The translations under genes and the position numbers were made by a program. Below are positions 15,099 to 23,079 of a stretch of 64,000 nt of DNA, piece by piece. Source of the DNA: an uncultured Prevotellaceae bacterium (GTDB lineage Bacteria > Bacteroidota > Bacteroidia > Bacteroidales > Muribaculaceae); NCBI GenBank assembly GCA_900318205.1, contig ONJS01000010.1:1-64000 (forward strand). Reading direction: 5' to 3'. Numbering within the stretch: position 1 is the first letter of the stretch; the number at the start of each line of letters is the position of its first letter. Under the pieces are notes generated by a model, which saw nothing but the letters and a program-made list of their open reading frames with translations, did no database searches and had not been told where the DNA came from.

Positions 15099-16925
15099 AT
15101 GAGTGACAATTATATCGTATCGGCGCGTAAGTATAGACCCTCGACGTTTCGCAGCGTGGTGGGGCAGCAGTCATTGACCCATACATTGAAAACCGCGATT
15201 GCCAGCGGCAGGTTGGCGCATGCCTACCTCTTCTGTGGCCCGCGTGGTGTGGGCAAGACGACGTGTGCCCGCATCTTTGCCAAAACCATCAACTGTGAGC
15301 ATCCTACGGCCGAGGGCGAGGCCTGCAACGAGTGCCCGTCATGCAAGGCGTTCAACGAGCAACGTTCCTACAACATCAATGAGCTGGATGCCGCATCCAA
15401 CAACAGTGTGGACAACATCCGCGACTTGACCGAGCAGGTGCGCATCCCGCCGCAGACTGGCCGTTACCGCGTCTTCATCATCGATGAGGTCCACATGCTT
15501 TCCCAAGCGGCCTTTAATGCTTTCCTCAAGACGCTGGAAGAGCCGCCCGCATACGCTATCTTCATCCTTGCCACTACCGAGAAGCAGAAGGTCATCCCCA
15601 CCATCCTGTCCCGCTGCCAGATTTATGATTTCGCCCGCATCACCGTGCCCGATATTGTGCAGCAACTGCAGTATGTGTGTGAACAGGAACATATCGATGC
15701 CGAGCCTGCCGCGCTCAACGTCATTGCCCAGAAGGCCGACGGCGCCATGCGCGACGCCCTCTCTATCTTTGACCAGGTAGCCGCCTCTACCGAGGGGCAT
15801 ATCACCTATCAGAGCGCTCTTGACAACCTCAATGTGCTGGACTATGACTACTACTTCAGGCTTGTGGATTGTTTCCTTGCCGGAGACGTGAACCAGTCCT
15901 TGCTGATATATAAGGAAATACGCGATAGGGGCTTTGACTCGCAGTTCTTCATCAACGGTCTGGCGCAGCACATGCGTGACCTGATGGTTGCCGCCACGCC
16001 CCAAACGCGCAAGTTGCTCGAGATGAATGATGAGGTGGCTCAGCGCTATGGCGAGCAGAGTACTAAGTTGGCTCCTGCTTTCTATTACCGTGCACTGGAC
16101 CTGTGCAATACCTGTGACTTGAATTACCGCAATGCCAGCAGCAAGCAACTGTTGGTGGAGTTGACACTGGTCAAGTTATGCCAACTGGTGACGCCACAGC
16201 CGCAACAGGCAGCCCAGCCGTCTCTCCAGAAGATTACGCCGGCCGCCGCACCTGCTCAGCCGTCGCCCCAAGCGCGTCCCGCCGCACCGCAACAGCCTCA
16301 AGCACAAGCGGCACCCAGGGTTCAGCCTCAGGCTCCGACACAGCCGCAGCCTCAACCCCAGGCTCAACCCCAGGCTCCAGCTCGGCCTCAACCTCAGGCA
16401 GCAAATCCCGCCCCGCAGCCGCGTCCTGCCGCTCCGTCACCTACGGGTAACCCCCTGCCGCGCGCTTTAGGCAACAAGCCACGCATCATGATGAATGTGG
16501 CCAATGTGGATGTGGCACCCAAGCAGGCTCCCGCCCCGACACAGCCCAAGCGCTCCGAGGCCTTCACTGCCGAACAGTTGCAGGAGGCATGGCAGGAGTA
16601 TATGGATCAGCACCCTCAGGAAAAGGCATTGCTGGCCACGATGTCCTATGCACGTCCGCAATCCGATGGCAATAGCGTCGAGCACTATGTGGTGACCGTC
16701 GCCAGTCCGACGGAGTTGAAGAATGTAGAGGAACACAAGGAAGCCCTGATGCGGTTCCTGTGCGATGCCTTGAAGAATGATCTTTTGACTCTTGATGTCA
16801 AGTTGAGCGATGTGCCAATGGACACGCCCAAGATTCTGTCTCCCCGCGAAGTCGTGGAACAGATCAAGCAGAATAACCCCAATTTCACTCAGTTCCTGAA
16901 AGACTTCGACTTGGGATTAGCCTAA
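15099..16925 (+). CDS. dnaX: DNA polymerase III subunit gamma/tau
   Basis: The 608-residue protein is the clamp-loader ATPase that links the replicative polymerase to the sliding clamp. It has Walker A GPRGVGKT (47-54), zinc-module cysteines 66, 76, 79 and 82, a Walker B region around VFIIDEVHML, and the SRC sensor region TILSRCQIYDF. Residues about 365-455 form a flexible linker rich in Pro, Gln and Ala encoded by imperfect CCTCAGGC-type repeats, followed by a C-terminal domain of about 150 residues that differs from the E. coli tau tail. I see no A6G-like slippery site, so only the full-length product is expected. It converges on the CotH gene with only 4 nt between them. Confidence 0.95.
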   Translation: MSDNYIVSARKYRPSTFRSVVGQQSLTHTLKTAIASGRLAHAYLFCGPRGVGKTTCARIFAKTINCEHPTAEGEACNECPSCKAFNEQRSYNINELDAASNNSVDNIRDLTEQVRIPPQTGRYRVFIIDEVHMLSQAAFNAFLKTLEEPPAYAIFILATTEKQKVIPTILSRCQIYDFARITVPDIVQQLQYVCEQEHIDAEPAALNVIAQKADGAMRDALSIFDQVAASTEGHITYQSALDNLNVLDYDYYFRLVDCFLAGDVNQSLLIYKEIRDRGFDSQFFINGLAQHMRDLMVAATPQTRKLLEMNDEVAQRYGEQSTKLAPAFYYRALDLCNTCDLNYRNASSKQLLVELTLVKLCQLVTPQPQQAAQPSLQKITPAAAPAQPSPQARPAAPQQPQAQAAPRVQPQAPTQPQPQPQAQPQAPARPQPQAANPAPQPRPAAPSPTGNPLPRALGNKPRIMMNVANVDVAPKQAPAPTQPKRSEAFTAEQLQEAWQEYMDQHPQEKALLATMSYARPQSDGNSVEHYVVTVASPTELKNVEEHKEALMRFLCDALKNDLLTLDVKLSDVPMDTPKILSPREVVEQIKQNNPNFTQFLKDFDLGLA

Positions 16926-16929
16926 AACC

Positions 16930-18858
16930 TTATTGCAGCGTATTGATGCTGGAGGCCTTGACGGTAAAGAAGTTATCGTCGTTGCTCTTCAGCAGGTTGT
17001 AATTGCGGTTGCTCCACGAGGCAGGCTTGTCCTCAACCATGGTGTCCTCGCCGGTGTCGTTGTTGACATATTGCTCGATGCGTGCCTGCCAAGCGCGGAT
17101 GCGTGCCTGGGATGATTGTCGGTCCATTAACCCTGTACCCGATTTCACCAGTTCCTTGAGATAAGCGATATACTTGGTCCTGAAATCAATGAACTTGAGC
17201 ACCCTTGCGATGAGGGGGTTGTTGTCGTTGCCCCAATGGAGCGGGTCCTGACGTCCGGCATCATCCTGAACACCGCAGCGCAGGCTTGTTCCCAACGTGT
17301 TGTCGTAGTCATAGGGAATGATGAAGAACTTGTAACCGCTGGTTTCGGTGCCATTAAAGTAGATGTAATAGTTGTTGGCGTTGTTCCAATAGTCGTCCCA
17401 CATACCCACGGCGACGTTGACGGCATAGGTCTTGAGTAACAAATCGACGTCAGTCGCCTCCTTGATCCAAGCATAGAATTCACTGTCTTTCAAATGGCAG
17501 ACTTTATCCATGAAGTCCACCAACTGGACGCGTGCGATGTCAAACTCCGTGGTGTTGGTCTCCAGCGTGTAGGCATGGCGGTCGTCGCTGTCATCGTCAT
17601 ACCAAATGTCGCCATTGGGGTTGTTGAGACCTGCAGCGGCATTGCGACATTTCCACAGGTAGCCGTCGCTGCTGCCGAATCGGCTCTTGCGGTCCTTGAG
17701 ATAACGCTTGTCGATGGGCTCAATCATCTCATAGACGCCATAATAGGCTTCCTTGCTGTCGCCCTCGACGTGGAGCCACAAGCGGCAATAAGTGTCGCGC
17801 ACAGCGGTCCAGACGCCGGCACGGCGGAAGAGGTCATAGCAGAACATTTCACGCACATAGGCTGGGTCGTCCTTGAACCACTTGAGGTGGAGTTTGCGCA
17901 CACCTTGGATGGTGTGGGCATCGTCATCGACATATTTGCGCAGATTGAGCCCGAAGTGGGCGTGGTGCCAGTCGGTGTTGTCTTGCTCGTGCATCTGCCC
18001 CTTCCAGCCCTCGGGACGGCGGCGGGAAGTGTTGCCCTTGAGGCGCAGTCCCACATTGTCGATGATGGTGGTTTCCCCTCCCTTAACAAACGAGGCTGTC
18101 GCCACCACATACTGTGTGGTGTAGGGGTTGATGTCATACAGTGTCAATAACCTGTTCCACTGGTAGCGGCTGATGTCGATATGGACTTCGGGGATGACAT
18201 CATTGTCCCATACATAGTCATAACCTTCCTTGACGCGCTCTGGCAGGTCTCCGCCCAGCAGGTAGTCAATGAGGACGTTGACATCAGCGATGTTCACTTC
18301 GGCATCGTAGTTGACATCGGCTCGATGGTGGGTGTCATAGTCGGCTTTACCGCCCAGCAGCAGGTCAATCAGGGTATTGATGTCGGCGATGTTGATTTCG
18401 CCGTCACCATTCACGTCGCCCGCGCTGATGCTGAACGGGTCTGGTGTGAGAGGCTCACTATATTCTTCAACCTTGAATTCAAGCCTGTTGAGGTCAAATG
18501 TGAAGGTGTACTCCCCATGGGCGTCTCTGAACATGTAGGAGTGATTGTTGTTGGCTTTCTGTGTGGTATAGGTCACCGAGGGGGACACCGTCTGACTGCT
18601 GTTGCCGTTGGGACCAAAGCGGTGGTTGGCGTTAAAGTCATTCCAGTCGCTGGTAAGCCCGTCGGCAAAAACAAACCACACCGTTTCGTTGATGTCGGTT
18701 GTCAAGGTGTAGATGCCTTTCCCCATGTCTGTCATCTCGACACCATGGGCTGGGTTCCACCCTCCAAGAGGACCGCTGCCGACTATATAGATGGCTGCTT
18801 GTGCCGGCATAATCGCCAGCACAAGCGCCATGACGGTCCATAGAAAATACTTCTTCAT
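16930..18858 (-). CDS. CotH-kinase family secreted protein with internal dockerin pair
   Basis: The 642-residue protein has a signal peptide (MKKYFLWTVMALVLAIMPAQA) and an N-terminal beta-type domain (22-135) that resembles starch-binding or SusE-like modules (GSGPLGGWNPAHG). Two dockerin-like halves follow at 146-204 (GDVNGDGEINIADIN and DVNYDAEVNIADVN). The CotH domain covers about 215-600, with LRLKGNTSRR, a Lys-rich KLHLKWFKDDP stretch, EMFCYDLFRRAGV and the metal-binding type segment PYDYDNTLG. CotH proteins are atypical protein kinases; secreted forms occur in many Bacteroidetes. Dockerins usually sit at an end, so their position between two domains is odd. Substrate unknown. Confidence 0.85.
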   Translation of the reverse strand: MKKYFLWTVMALVLAIMPAQAAIYIVGSGPLGGWNPAHGVEMTDMGKGIYTLTTDINETVWFVFADGLTSDWNDFNANHRFGPNGNSSQTVSPSVTYTTQKANNNHSYMFRDAHGEYTFTFDLNRLEFKVEEYSEPLTPDPFSISAGDVNGDGEINIADINTLIDLLLGGKADYDTHHRADVNYDAEVNIADVNVLIDYLLGGDLPERVKEGYDYVWDNDVIPEVHIDISRYQWNRLLTLYDINPYTTQYVVATASFVKGGETTIIDNVGLRLKGNTSRRRPEGWKGQMHEQDNTDWHHAHFGLNLRKYVDDDAHTIQGVRKLHLKWFKDDPAYVREMFCYDLFRRAGVWTAVRDTYCRLWLHVEGDSKEAYYGVYEMIEPIDKRYLKDRKSRFGSSDGYLWKCRNAAAGLNNPNGDIWYDDDSDDRHAYTLETNTTEFDIARVQLVDFMDKVCHLKDSEFYAWIKEATDVDLLLKTYAVNVAVGMWDDYWNNANNYYIYFNGTETSGYKFFIIPYDYDNTLGTSLRCGVQDDAGRQDPLHWGNDNNPLIARVLKFIDFRTKYIAYLKELVKSGTGLMDRQSSQARIRAWQARIEQYVNNDTGEDTMVEDKPASWSNRNYNLLKSNDDNFFTVKASSINTLQ

Positions 18859-18880
18859 CTCTTGAATCTTGGTTAATCAC

Positions 18881-18941
18881 TCTAGTGATTCTAGATGCTC
18901 TAGATTTTCTAGATGCTCTAGATTGTCTAGAATAACTAGAT
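18881..18941. repeat. 9-mer tandem array with seven CTAG tetramers
   Basis: The unit TCTAGnnnn is repeated six times in exact 9-nt phase (TCTAGATGC, TCTAGATTT, TCTAGATGC, TCTAGATTG and relatives) and ends with ACTAGAT. It fills the gap between the carbonic-anhydrase-like gene and the CotH gene, both on the minus strand, so it would lie in the CotH leader or promoter. Confidence 0.75.
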
Positions 18942-18942
18942 A

Positions 18943-19458
18943 TTATTGCTCATACCAGGTGGAGTACATCAGGTAATTCTTGGCGATTTTCACGTTGATT
19001 TCGCTGGCCTGCTTGGGGTCAACCATCTTCTTGAACTTCGCCGGACTGCCTGCCCACAACTCGTGAGGACCCACCTTTGTGCCGCCCAGGACGACGCTGC
19101 CTGCAGCAATGATAGCACCCTCGCCAATTTCGGCGTGGTCCAGGATGATGCTGCCCATGCCGATGAGTGCCATATCTCCGATTTTGGCACCGTGTACGAC
19201 CACGTTATGGCCGATAGACACGTCGTTGCCGATTTCGGTGACCGATTTCTCGTAGAGTGTGTGTATCACACTGTTGTCCTGGATGTTGACGCGGTTGCCA
19301 ATGGTGATGGTGTTCACATCACCACGCAGCACTGCATTGAACCAGATGCTGCAATCCTTTCCCATCGTCACGTCGCCCACAACGACAGCGTTGTCGGCCA
19401 GGAAACAGTTCTCTCCAATCTTGGGCTCAAAGCCCCTAACTTTCTTGATGATTGCCAT
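18943..19458 (-). CDS. Gamma-carbonic-anhydrase-like hexapeptide-repeat protein
   Basis: The 171-residue protein is a left-handed beta-helix built from hexapeptide repeats ([IV]GxxxxI: VVVGDV, ITIGNR, AKIGDM, AEIGEG) with a C-terminal helix. His66 (NSVIH), His84 (SIGHN) and His89 (VVVHG) match the three metal ligands of gamma carbonic anhydrases of the YrdA/PaaY/CaiE group, which act as trimers. Carbonic anhydrase activity in this group is often weak or untested. It begins 39 nt after the aminopeptidase gene and probably shares its transcript. No signal peptide, so cytoplasmic. Confidence 0.85.
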   Translation of the reverse strand: MAIIKKVRGFEPKIGENCFLADNAVVVGDVTMGKDCSIWFNAVLRGDVNTITIGNRVNIQDNSVIHTLYEKSVTEIGNDVSIGHNVVVHGAKIGDMALIGMGSIILDHAEIGEGAIIAAGSVVLGGTKVGPHELWAGSPAKFKKMVDPKQASEINVKIAKNYLMYSTWYEQ

Positions 19459-19496
19459 TGTTTTTGGTATAGTGTTTGAAGTTTAGTGTTTAAGGG

Positions 19497-21278
19497 TTAG
19501 AGTTCTTGTGTTTTGACTGCGAGCCAAGCGGCCTCGTCGGTGTTGAGCAGCGGGGTGATGCGCTCGCGCACCATGCGGTGGTAATCGTTGATCTGTGCCA
19601 CCTCTTCGGCGGTGAGCATCGAGCGATCAATCAGTTGCAGGTCATAGGGGTAGAGCGTCAGCGGCTCAAAGGCAAGGAAGTTACCGAAGTCCTCGGTCTT
19701 CTCGGCCTCGACGACGAGCAACAGGTTCTCGGTGCGGATGCCGTATTCTCCGGTCTTGTACAGGCCGGGCTCATTACTTGTGATCATGCCGGGCATCAGC
19801 TTTACATCCACCAGATTGGTGCGGATGCTCTGAGGTCCCTCGTGGCAACCCAGGAAGTGGCCCACGCCGTGACCCGTGCCGTGACCGTAGGTCATGGCCT
19901 CTTGCCATAGCGGCAGACGCGCCAGTACGTCAAGCTGGCAGCCAGTAGTTCCCACGGGGAACTTGGCACGTTGCAGGGCGAGATGGCCCTTGAGTACGAG
20001 TGTGAAGTCATGCTTCTCCTGAGCGGTGGGATTACCCAAAGTGATGGTGCGGGTGATGTCGGTGGTTCCATCGAGGAATTGTGCACCGCTATCAACGAGC
20101 AGGATGCCCTCGCCGTGCAGGGTCGAAGCACTCTCGTCGGTTGCCTCATAGTGTACGATGGCGCCGTGCTCCTTGTAGCCACAGATCATGGCGAAACTGT
20201 CCTCGCGGTACAGGTCCTGCTGGGCGCGATATTCCATGCCCTTGTTCCACACGTCCACCTCGTTGATGGTGCCACTGGGAGCCATCTCTTCAATCCACTT
20301 GAACAGACGCACCAGTGCAGCGCCGTCACGTTCCATGGCGTGGCGGAAGCCCTCGATTTGTACCTCGTTCTTGATGCACTTCAGGTCGGTGATGGGCGAG
20401 CGGAAATATACTTTCTGGCAGGGTAGGGCATTGGCCAGCGTGTCGCTCACGCGGTTCGGGTCGATAAGTACCACTTCGTGCTCGTTCACGCGCTCCAGGA
20501 AGTGGACGATATCGTCATAGTTGCGCACCCTCACGCCACAGTCTTTAAGGTGCTGGCGCACCTCATCGGTTACCTTGTTCTCGTCAATGAACAGTTCCTT
20601 GTTGTTGCGTGAGATGTAGGCAAACGCGATGGCCACCGGGGTGAAGGCTACATCATTGCCGCGCAGGTTGAGCAACCAGGCAATATCGTCGAGGGCGGTC
20701 ACCAGCATGGCGGTAGCATCGTTGTCCTCGAGCACCTTGAGCAGGCGTTCAATCTTAGTGCTGGCTTCCTCGCCGGCATATTTCACGTCGTGGACAAAGG
20801 CAGGTTCGCTGGGACGTGCAGGACGGTCGGTCCAGATATTGTCGGCAGGGTAGAACTCGGTGGCGAGCATAAAGCCGTTCTCGCCGCAGAAACGTTCCAG
20901 TTGGTTGGCATCCTGTGCACTATACAATCTGCCATCGATAGCGATAACCGAATCTTCCTCAAGAACTTGTAACAGCCACTCGTGGATGGTGGGGTCATTG
21001 CCCATGTTTTCCTTCATCATGATGAAACCGCTGTCGGCCAATTCAATTTCGGCCTGCAGGAAATAGCGGGAATCGGTCCACAGTGCTGCTTGGTCAAGGG
21101 TCACTACAGCGGTGCCGTTACTGCCCGTGAAGCCGCAGAGCCAGTCACGGAATTTCCAGTGGTCACAGATGTATTCACTTTGGTGTGGGTCGGTGCCAGG
21201 AATGATGACGGCATCGACATTCAGGCGGCGCATCTCCTCGCGCAGTGCCTCAAGGTGAGAAAAAGTCTCTTTACTCAT
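19497..21278 (-). CDS. pepP: Xaa-Pro aminopeptidase, M24B family
   Basis: The 593-residue cytoplasmic enzyme removes N-terminal residues that precede proline. Two creatinase-like N-terminal domains (about 1-310) carry the substrate-recognition elements, and the catalytic pita-bread domain has the five metal ligands: Asp in LLVDSGAQF, Asp in GTTDITRT, His in GHGVGHFLGCHEG, Glu in SNEPGLY, and Glu in IRTENLLLV. The extra middle domain and a 60-residue C-terminal extension make it the long, three-domain form also found in eukaryotic APP1 and many Bacteroidetes. A -7 box at 21324-21331 precedes it. Confidence 0.93.
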   Translation of the reverse strand: MSKETFSHLEALREEMRRLNVDAVIIPGTDPHQSEYICDHWKFRDWLCGFTGSNGTAVVTLDQAALWTDSRYFLQAEIELADSGFIMMKENMGNDPTIHEWLLQVLEEDSVIAIDGRLYSAQDANQLERFCGENGFMLATEFYPADNIWTDRPARPSEPAFVHDVKYAGEEASTKIERLLKVLEDNDATAMLVTALDDIAWLLNLRGNDVAFTPVAIAFAYISRNNKELFIDENKVTDEVRQHLKDCGVRVRNYDDIVHFLERVNEHEVVLIDPNRVSDTLANALPCQKVYFRSPITDLKCIKNEVQIEGFRHAMERDGAALVRLFKWIEEMAPSGTINEVDVWNKGMEYRAQQDLYREDSFAMICGYKEHGAIVHYEATDESASTLHGEGILLVDSGAQFLDGTTDITRTITLGNPTAQEKHDFTLVLKGHLALQRAKFPVGTTGCQLDVLARLPLWQEAMTYGHGTGHGVGHFLGCHEGPQSIRTNLVDVKLMPGMITSNEPGLYKTGEYGIRTENLLLVVEAEKTEDFGNFLAFEPLTLYPYDLQLIDRSMLTAEEVAQINDYHRMVRERITPLLNTDEAAWLAVKTQEL

Positions 21279-21323
21279 TGTTCTATTGTTATTGGATTGT
21301 TTAGTGTCTGATTAACTAACCCG

Positions 21324-21331
21324 CAAAGTTA
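21324..21331 (-). promoter_or_regulatory. -7 box of the aminopeptidase gene
   Basis: The minus strand reads TAACTTTG, 45 nt before the start codon at 21278. Confidence 0.6.
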
Positions 21332-21411
21332 CTATTTTCTCCATTAAAATAATGTAAATAGCCTCGTTTTTTCACCATGATGAGACTTGCCGAGCTGTAG
21401 ATGGATAAAAC

Positions 21412-21444
21412 AGTAGTGCCGGCGCGGGTGGGCGTCGGCACTAC
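21412..21444 (-). terminator. Terminator of the first SusC-SusD operon
   Basis: AGTAGTGCCG pairs with CGGCACTACT across a 13-nt GC-rich loop and is followed on the minus strand by GTTTTATCC. Confidence 0.7.
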
Positions 21445-21479
21445 TTGTGTTATGTAATGTCAAGTGGTGAACTTGAGCA

Positions 21480-23045
21480 TTAGTCGGCGGGGGTGATGAC
21501 ACCGTCGCGAACGGCCTTGTTGTAGTCTGTCTCGCGGGTCGGGATCATATAACGCCACTCGTTCTTCTCCTCGGGCTTGATGGTTACAGCCAGCGTGGCC
21601 AGGAAGTTACCACCGTCCTCGTAGGTGTGACGCACGAGGGTGTCTTTCCAGCGCTTCAGGTCGAACCAGTCAAAGCCTTCGCCCCACAGCTCGATGCGGC
21701 GATAGAGCTTGATCTCGTTGAGCAGGTCGGTACCGGTCTTGCTGCAGCTGTACTCGGGATCGCGGCCCGAAGTCTTGTTCAGAGCAACCAGAGCAGCCTG
21801 GGCAGCACCAGTGTTACCCATCATGTGCTCGGCCTCGGCCTCGATGAGCAGCATCTCGCTGGAGCGGAAGTTGTTCAGCTCACCAACACCCGGGGTGTCG
21901 TTGCAGCGAACCTTGAACTGCATGTAGGCATAGACGGTAGCATTGCTCAGCAGGTCGGGATATTTGGCGCGGGTATTCTTGGCCAAATCAGTGCTGTTGG
22001 CAGCCACACCAGTTGTGGTGGTGTAGGTGTAGCCCGTGGGATCGAGCCACCACTGACGGCGAACGTCGGTTGCGGGAATTTGGTTGAACAACTCCCTGTT
22101 GATGCACTTGGGATAGTTGCGCACGTTACCGGCATTACTGTTGTAAGCAATGTAAGCATGGTAGCTGTAGTAGTACAGCGTCTGGTCGCTGGCACTGTAG
22201 CCACCCCAGATCCACTCACTGTTGTGGTTGCAGAAACCGTCGCTCAGCAACTGGGCGTTGCTCATCAGCGGGTGGTTGGCGCGAGCCAGCTTGGCATACT
22301 TGGAGGCGTTAGCCCAGTCGCAACGGTTAAGGGCAGCGCGGGCATAGGTGGCATAGGCTACATCGAGGTCGGGCAAGAAGAACTCGTCGGCACCACGACT
22401 TCTGCCGGATTCCTGATAGAGGCTGATGGCCTCATCAAGGTCAGAGTAAATCTGCTCATAGGCATCGGCGAGCGAAGTCAGAGGCAGGTCACCCACGCTC
22501 TCGTCCAGACGGAGCACCAGACCCGGGCAACTGCCGTTGTCAGAGTCAACCCAGCGCTTGCAGTAAATCTGGGCAAGCATCATGTAGGCATAGGCGCGGA
22601 AAGTCAGACCCTGGGCTTTCAGGAACTGCTTGTCGGCCTCGATACCTTCGGCATCATCAACGTTCAGGATAACACTGTTGGCGTTGCTGATCAGCTTGTA
22701 GTAGTAGAACCAGGGATAGTAGGTGTACAGACTGTTGGGCGTGTCGTGTACGTTTTGGTTGATCAGCGATGCCCAGCCGGGAAGGTTCACAAAGAAGTCC
22801 TGGCCAGGATAGTTACCGTACCACATCTTGATGCAACCCTCACCACACATACCCTGTGTGCTCAGGTACTGGTTCATCATCACGCGGGCGCAGCCATTGA
22901 TGGCTAGCTTAACATTCTCGGTGGTCTCGAATGCGGTTGCCGTACCGGTTTCGGCGGTCGGAGCGGTGTCAAGGTAATCTTTAGAACACGATGACAGCCC
23001 CAAAGCAACTAGACCTGCAATCAGTATATATTTGAAAATCTTCAT
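21480..23045 (-). CDS. SusD/RagB-family surface glycan- or nutrient-binding lipoprotein
   Basis: The 521-residue lipoprotein has its signal ending at Cys20 (GLVALGLSSC) followed by SKDYLD, the usual SusD start. SusD proteins form a lid over the paired SusC transporter and bind the ligand at the cell surface. Conserved parts include the LKAQGLTFRAYAYMMLAQIY helix pair, the RSSEMLLIEAEAEHMMG segment and the C-terminal RRIELWGEGFDWFDLKRW signature. It begins 34 nt after the SusC gene and is followed by a strong terminator, so the unit is a simple two-gene pair. No carbohydrate enzyme is next to it, so the substrate cannot be named; it could be glycan, peptide or glycoprotein. Confidence 0.92.
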   Translation of the reverse strand: MKIFKYILIAGLVALGLSSCSKDYLDTAPTAETGTATAFETTENVKLAINGCARVMMNQYLSTQGMCGEGCIKMWYGNYPGQDFFVNLPGWASLINQNVHDTPNSLYTYYPWFYYYKLISNANSVILNVDDAEGIEADKQFLKAQGLTFRAYAYMMLAQIYCKRWVDSDNGSCPGLVLRLDESVGDLPLTSLADAYEQIYSDLDEAISLYQESGRSRGADEFFLPDLDVAYATYARAALNRCDWANASKYAKLARANHPLMSNAQLLSDGFCNHNSEWIWGGYSASDQTLYYYSYHAYIAYNSNAGNVRNYPKCINRELFNQIPATDVRRQWWLDPTGYTYTTTTGVAANSTDLAKNTRAKYPDLLSNATVYAYMQFKVRCNDTPGVGELNNFRSSEMLLIEAEAEHMMGNTGAAQAALVALNKTSGRDPEYSCSKTGTDLLNEIKLYRRIELWGEGFDWFDLKRWKDTLVRHTYEDGGNFLATLAVTIKPEEKNEWRYMIPTRETDYNKAVRDGVITPAD

Positions 23046-23079
23046 AATGTATTCTATATTAAAATGTTACGATTGTTGA

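Noticed and set aside
16178-16440. Repeat-rich segment that could be mistaken for a CRISPR or minisatellite
   Set aside because: It is the Pro/Gln/Ala linker coding part of dnaX with irregular unit lengths and no spacers.
15099-16925. Programmed frameshift for a short gamma form of DnaX
   Set aside because: No A6G-type slippery heptamer with a following stem was seen in the linker region.
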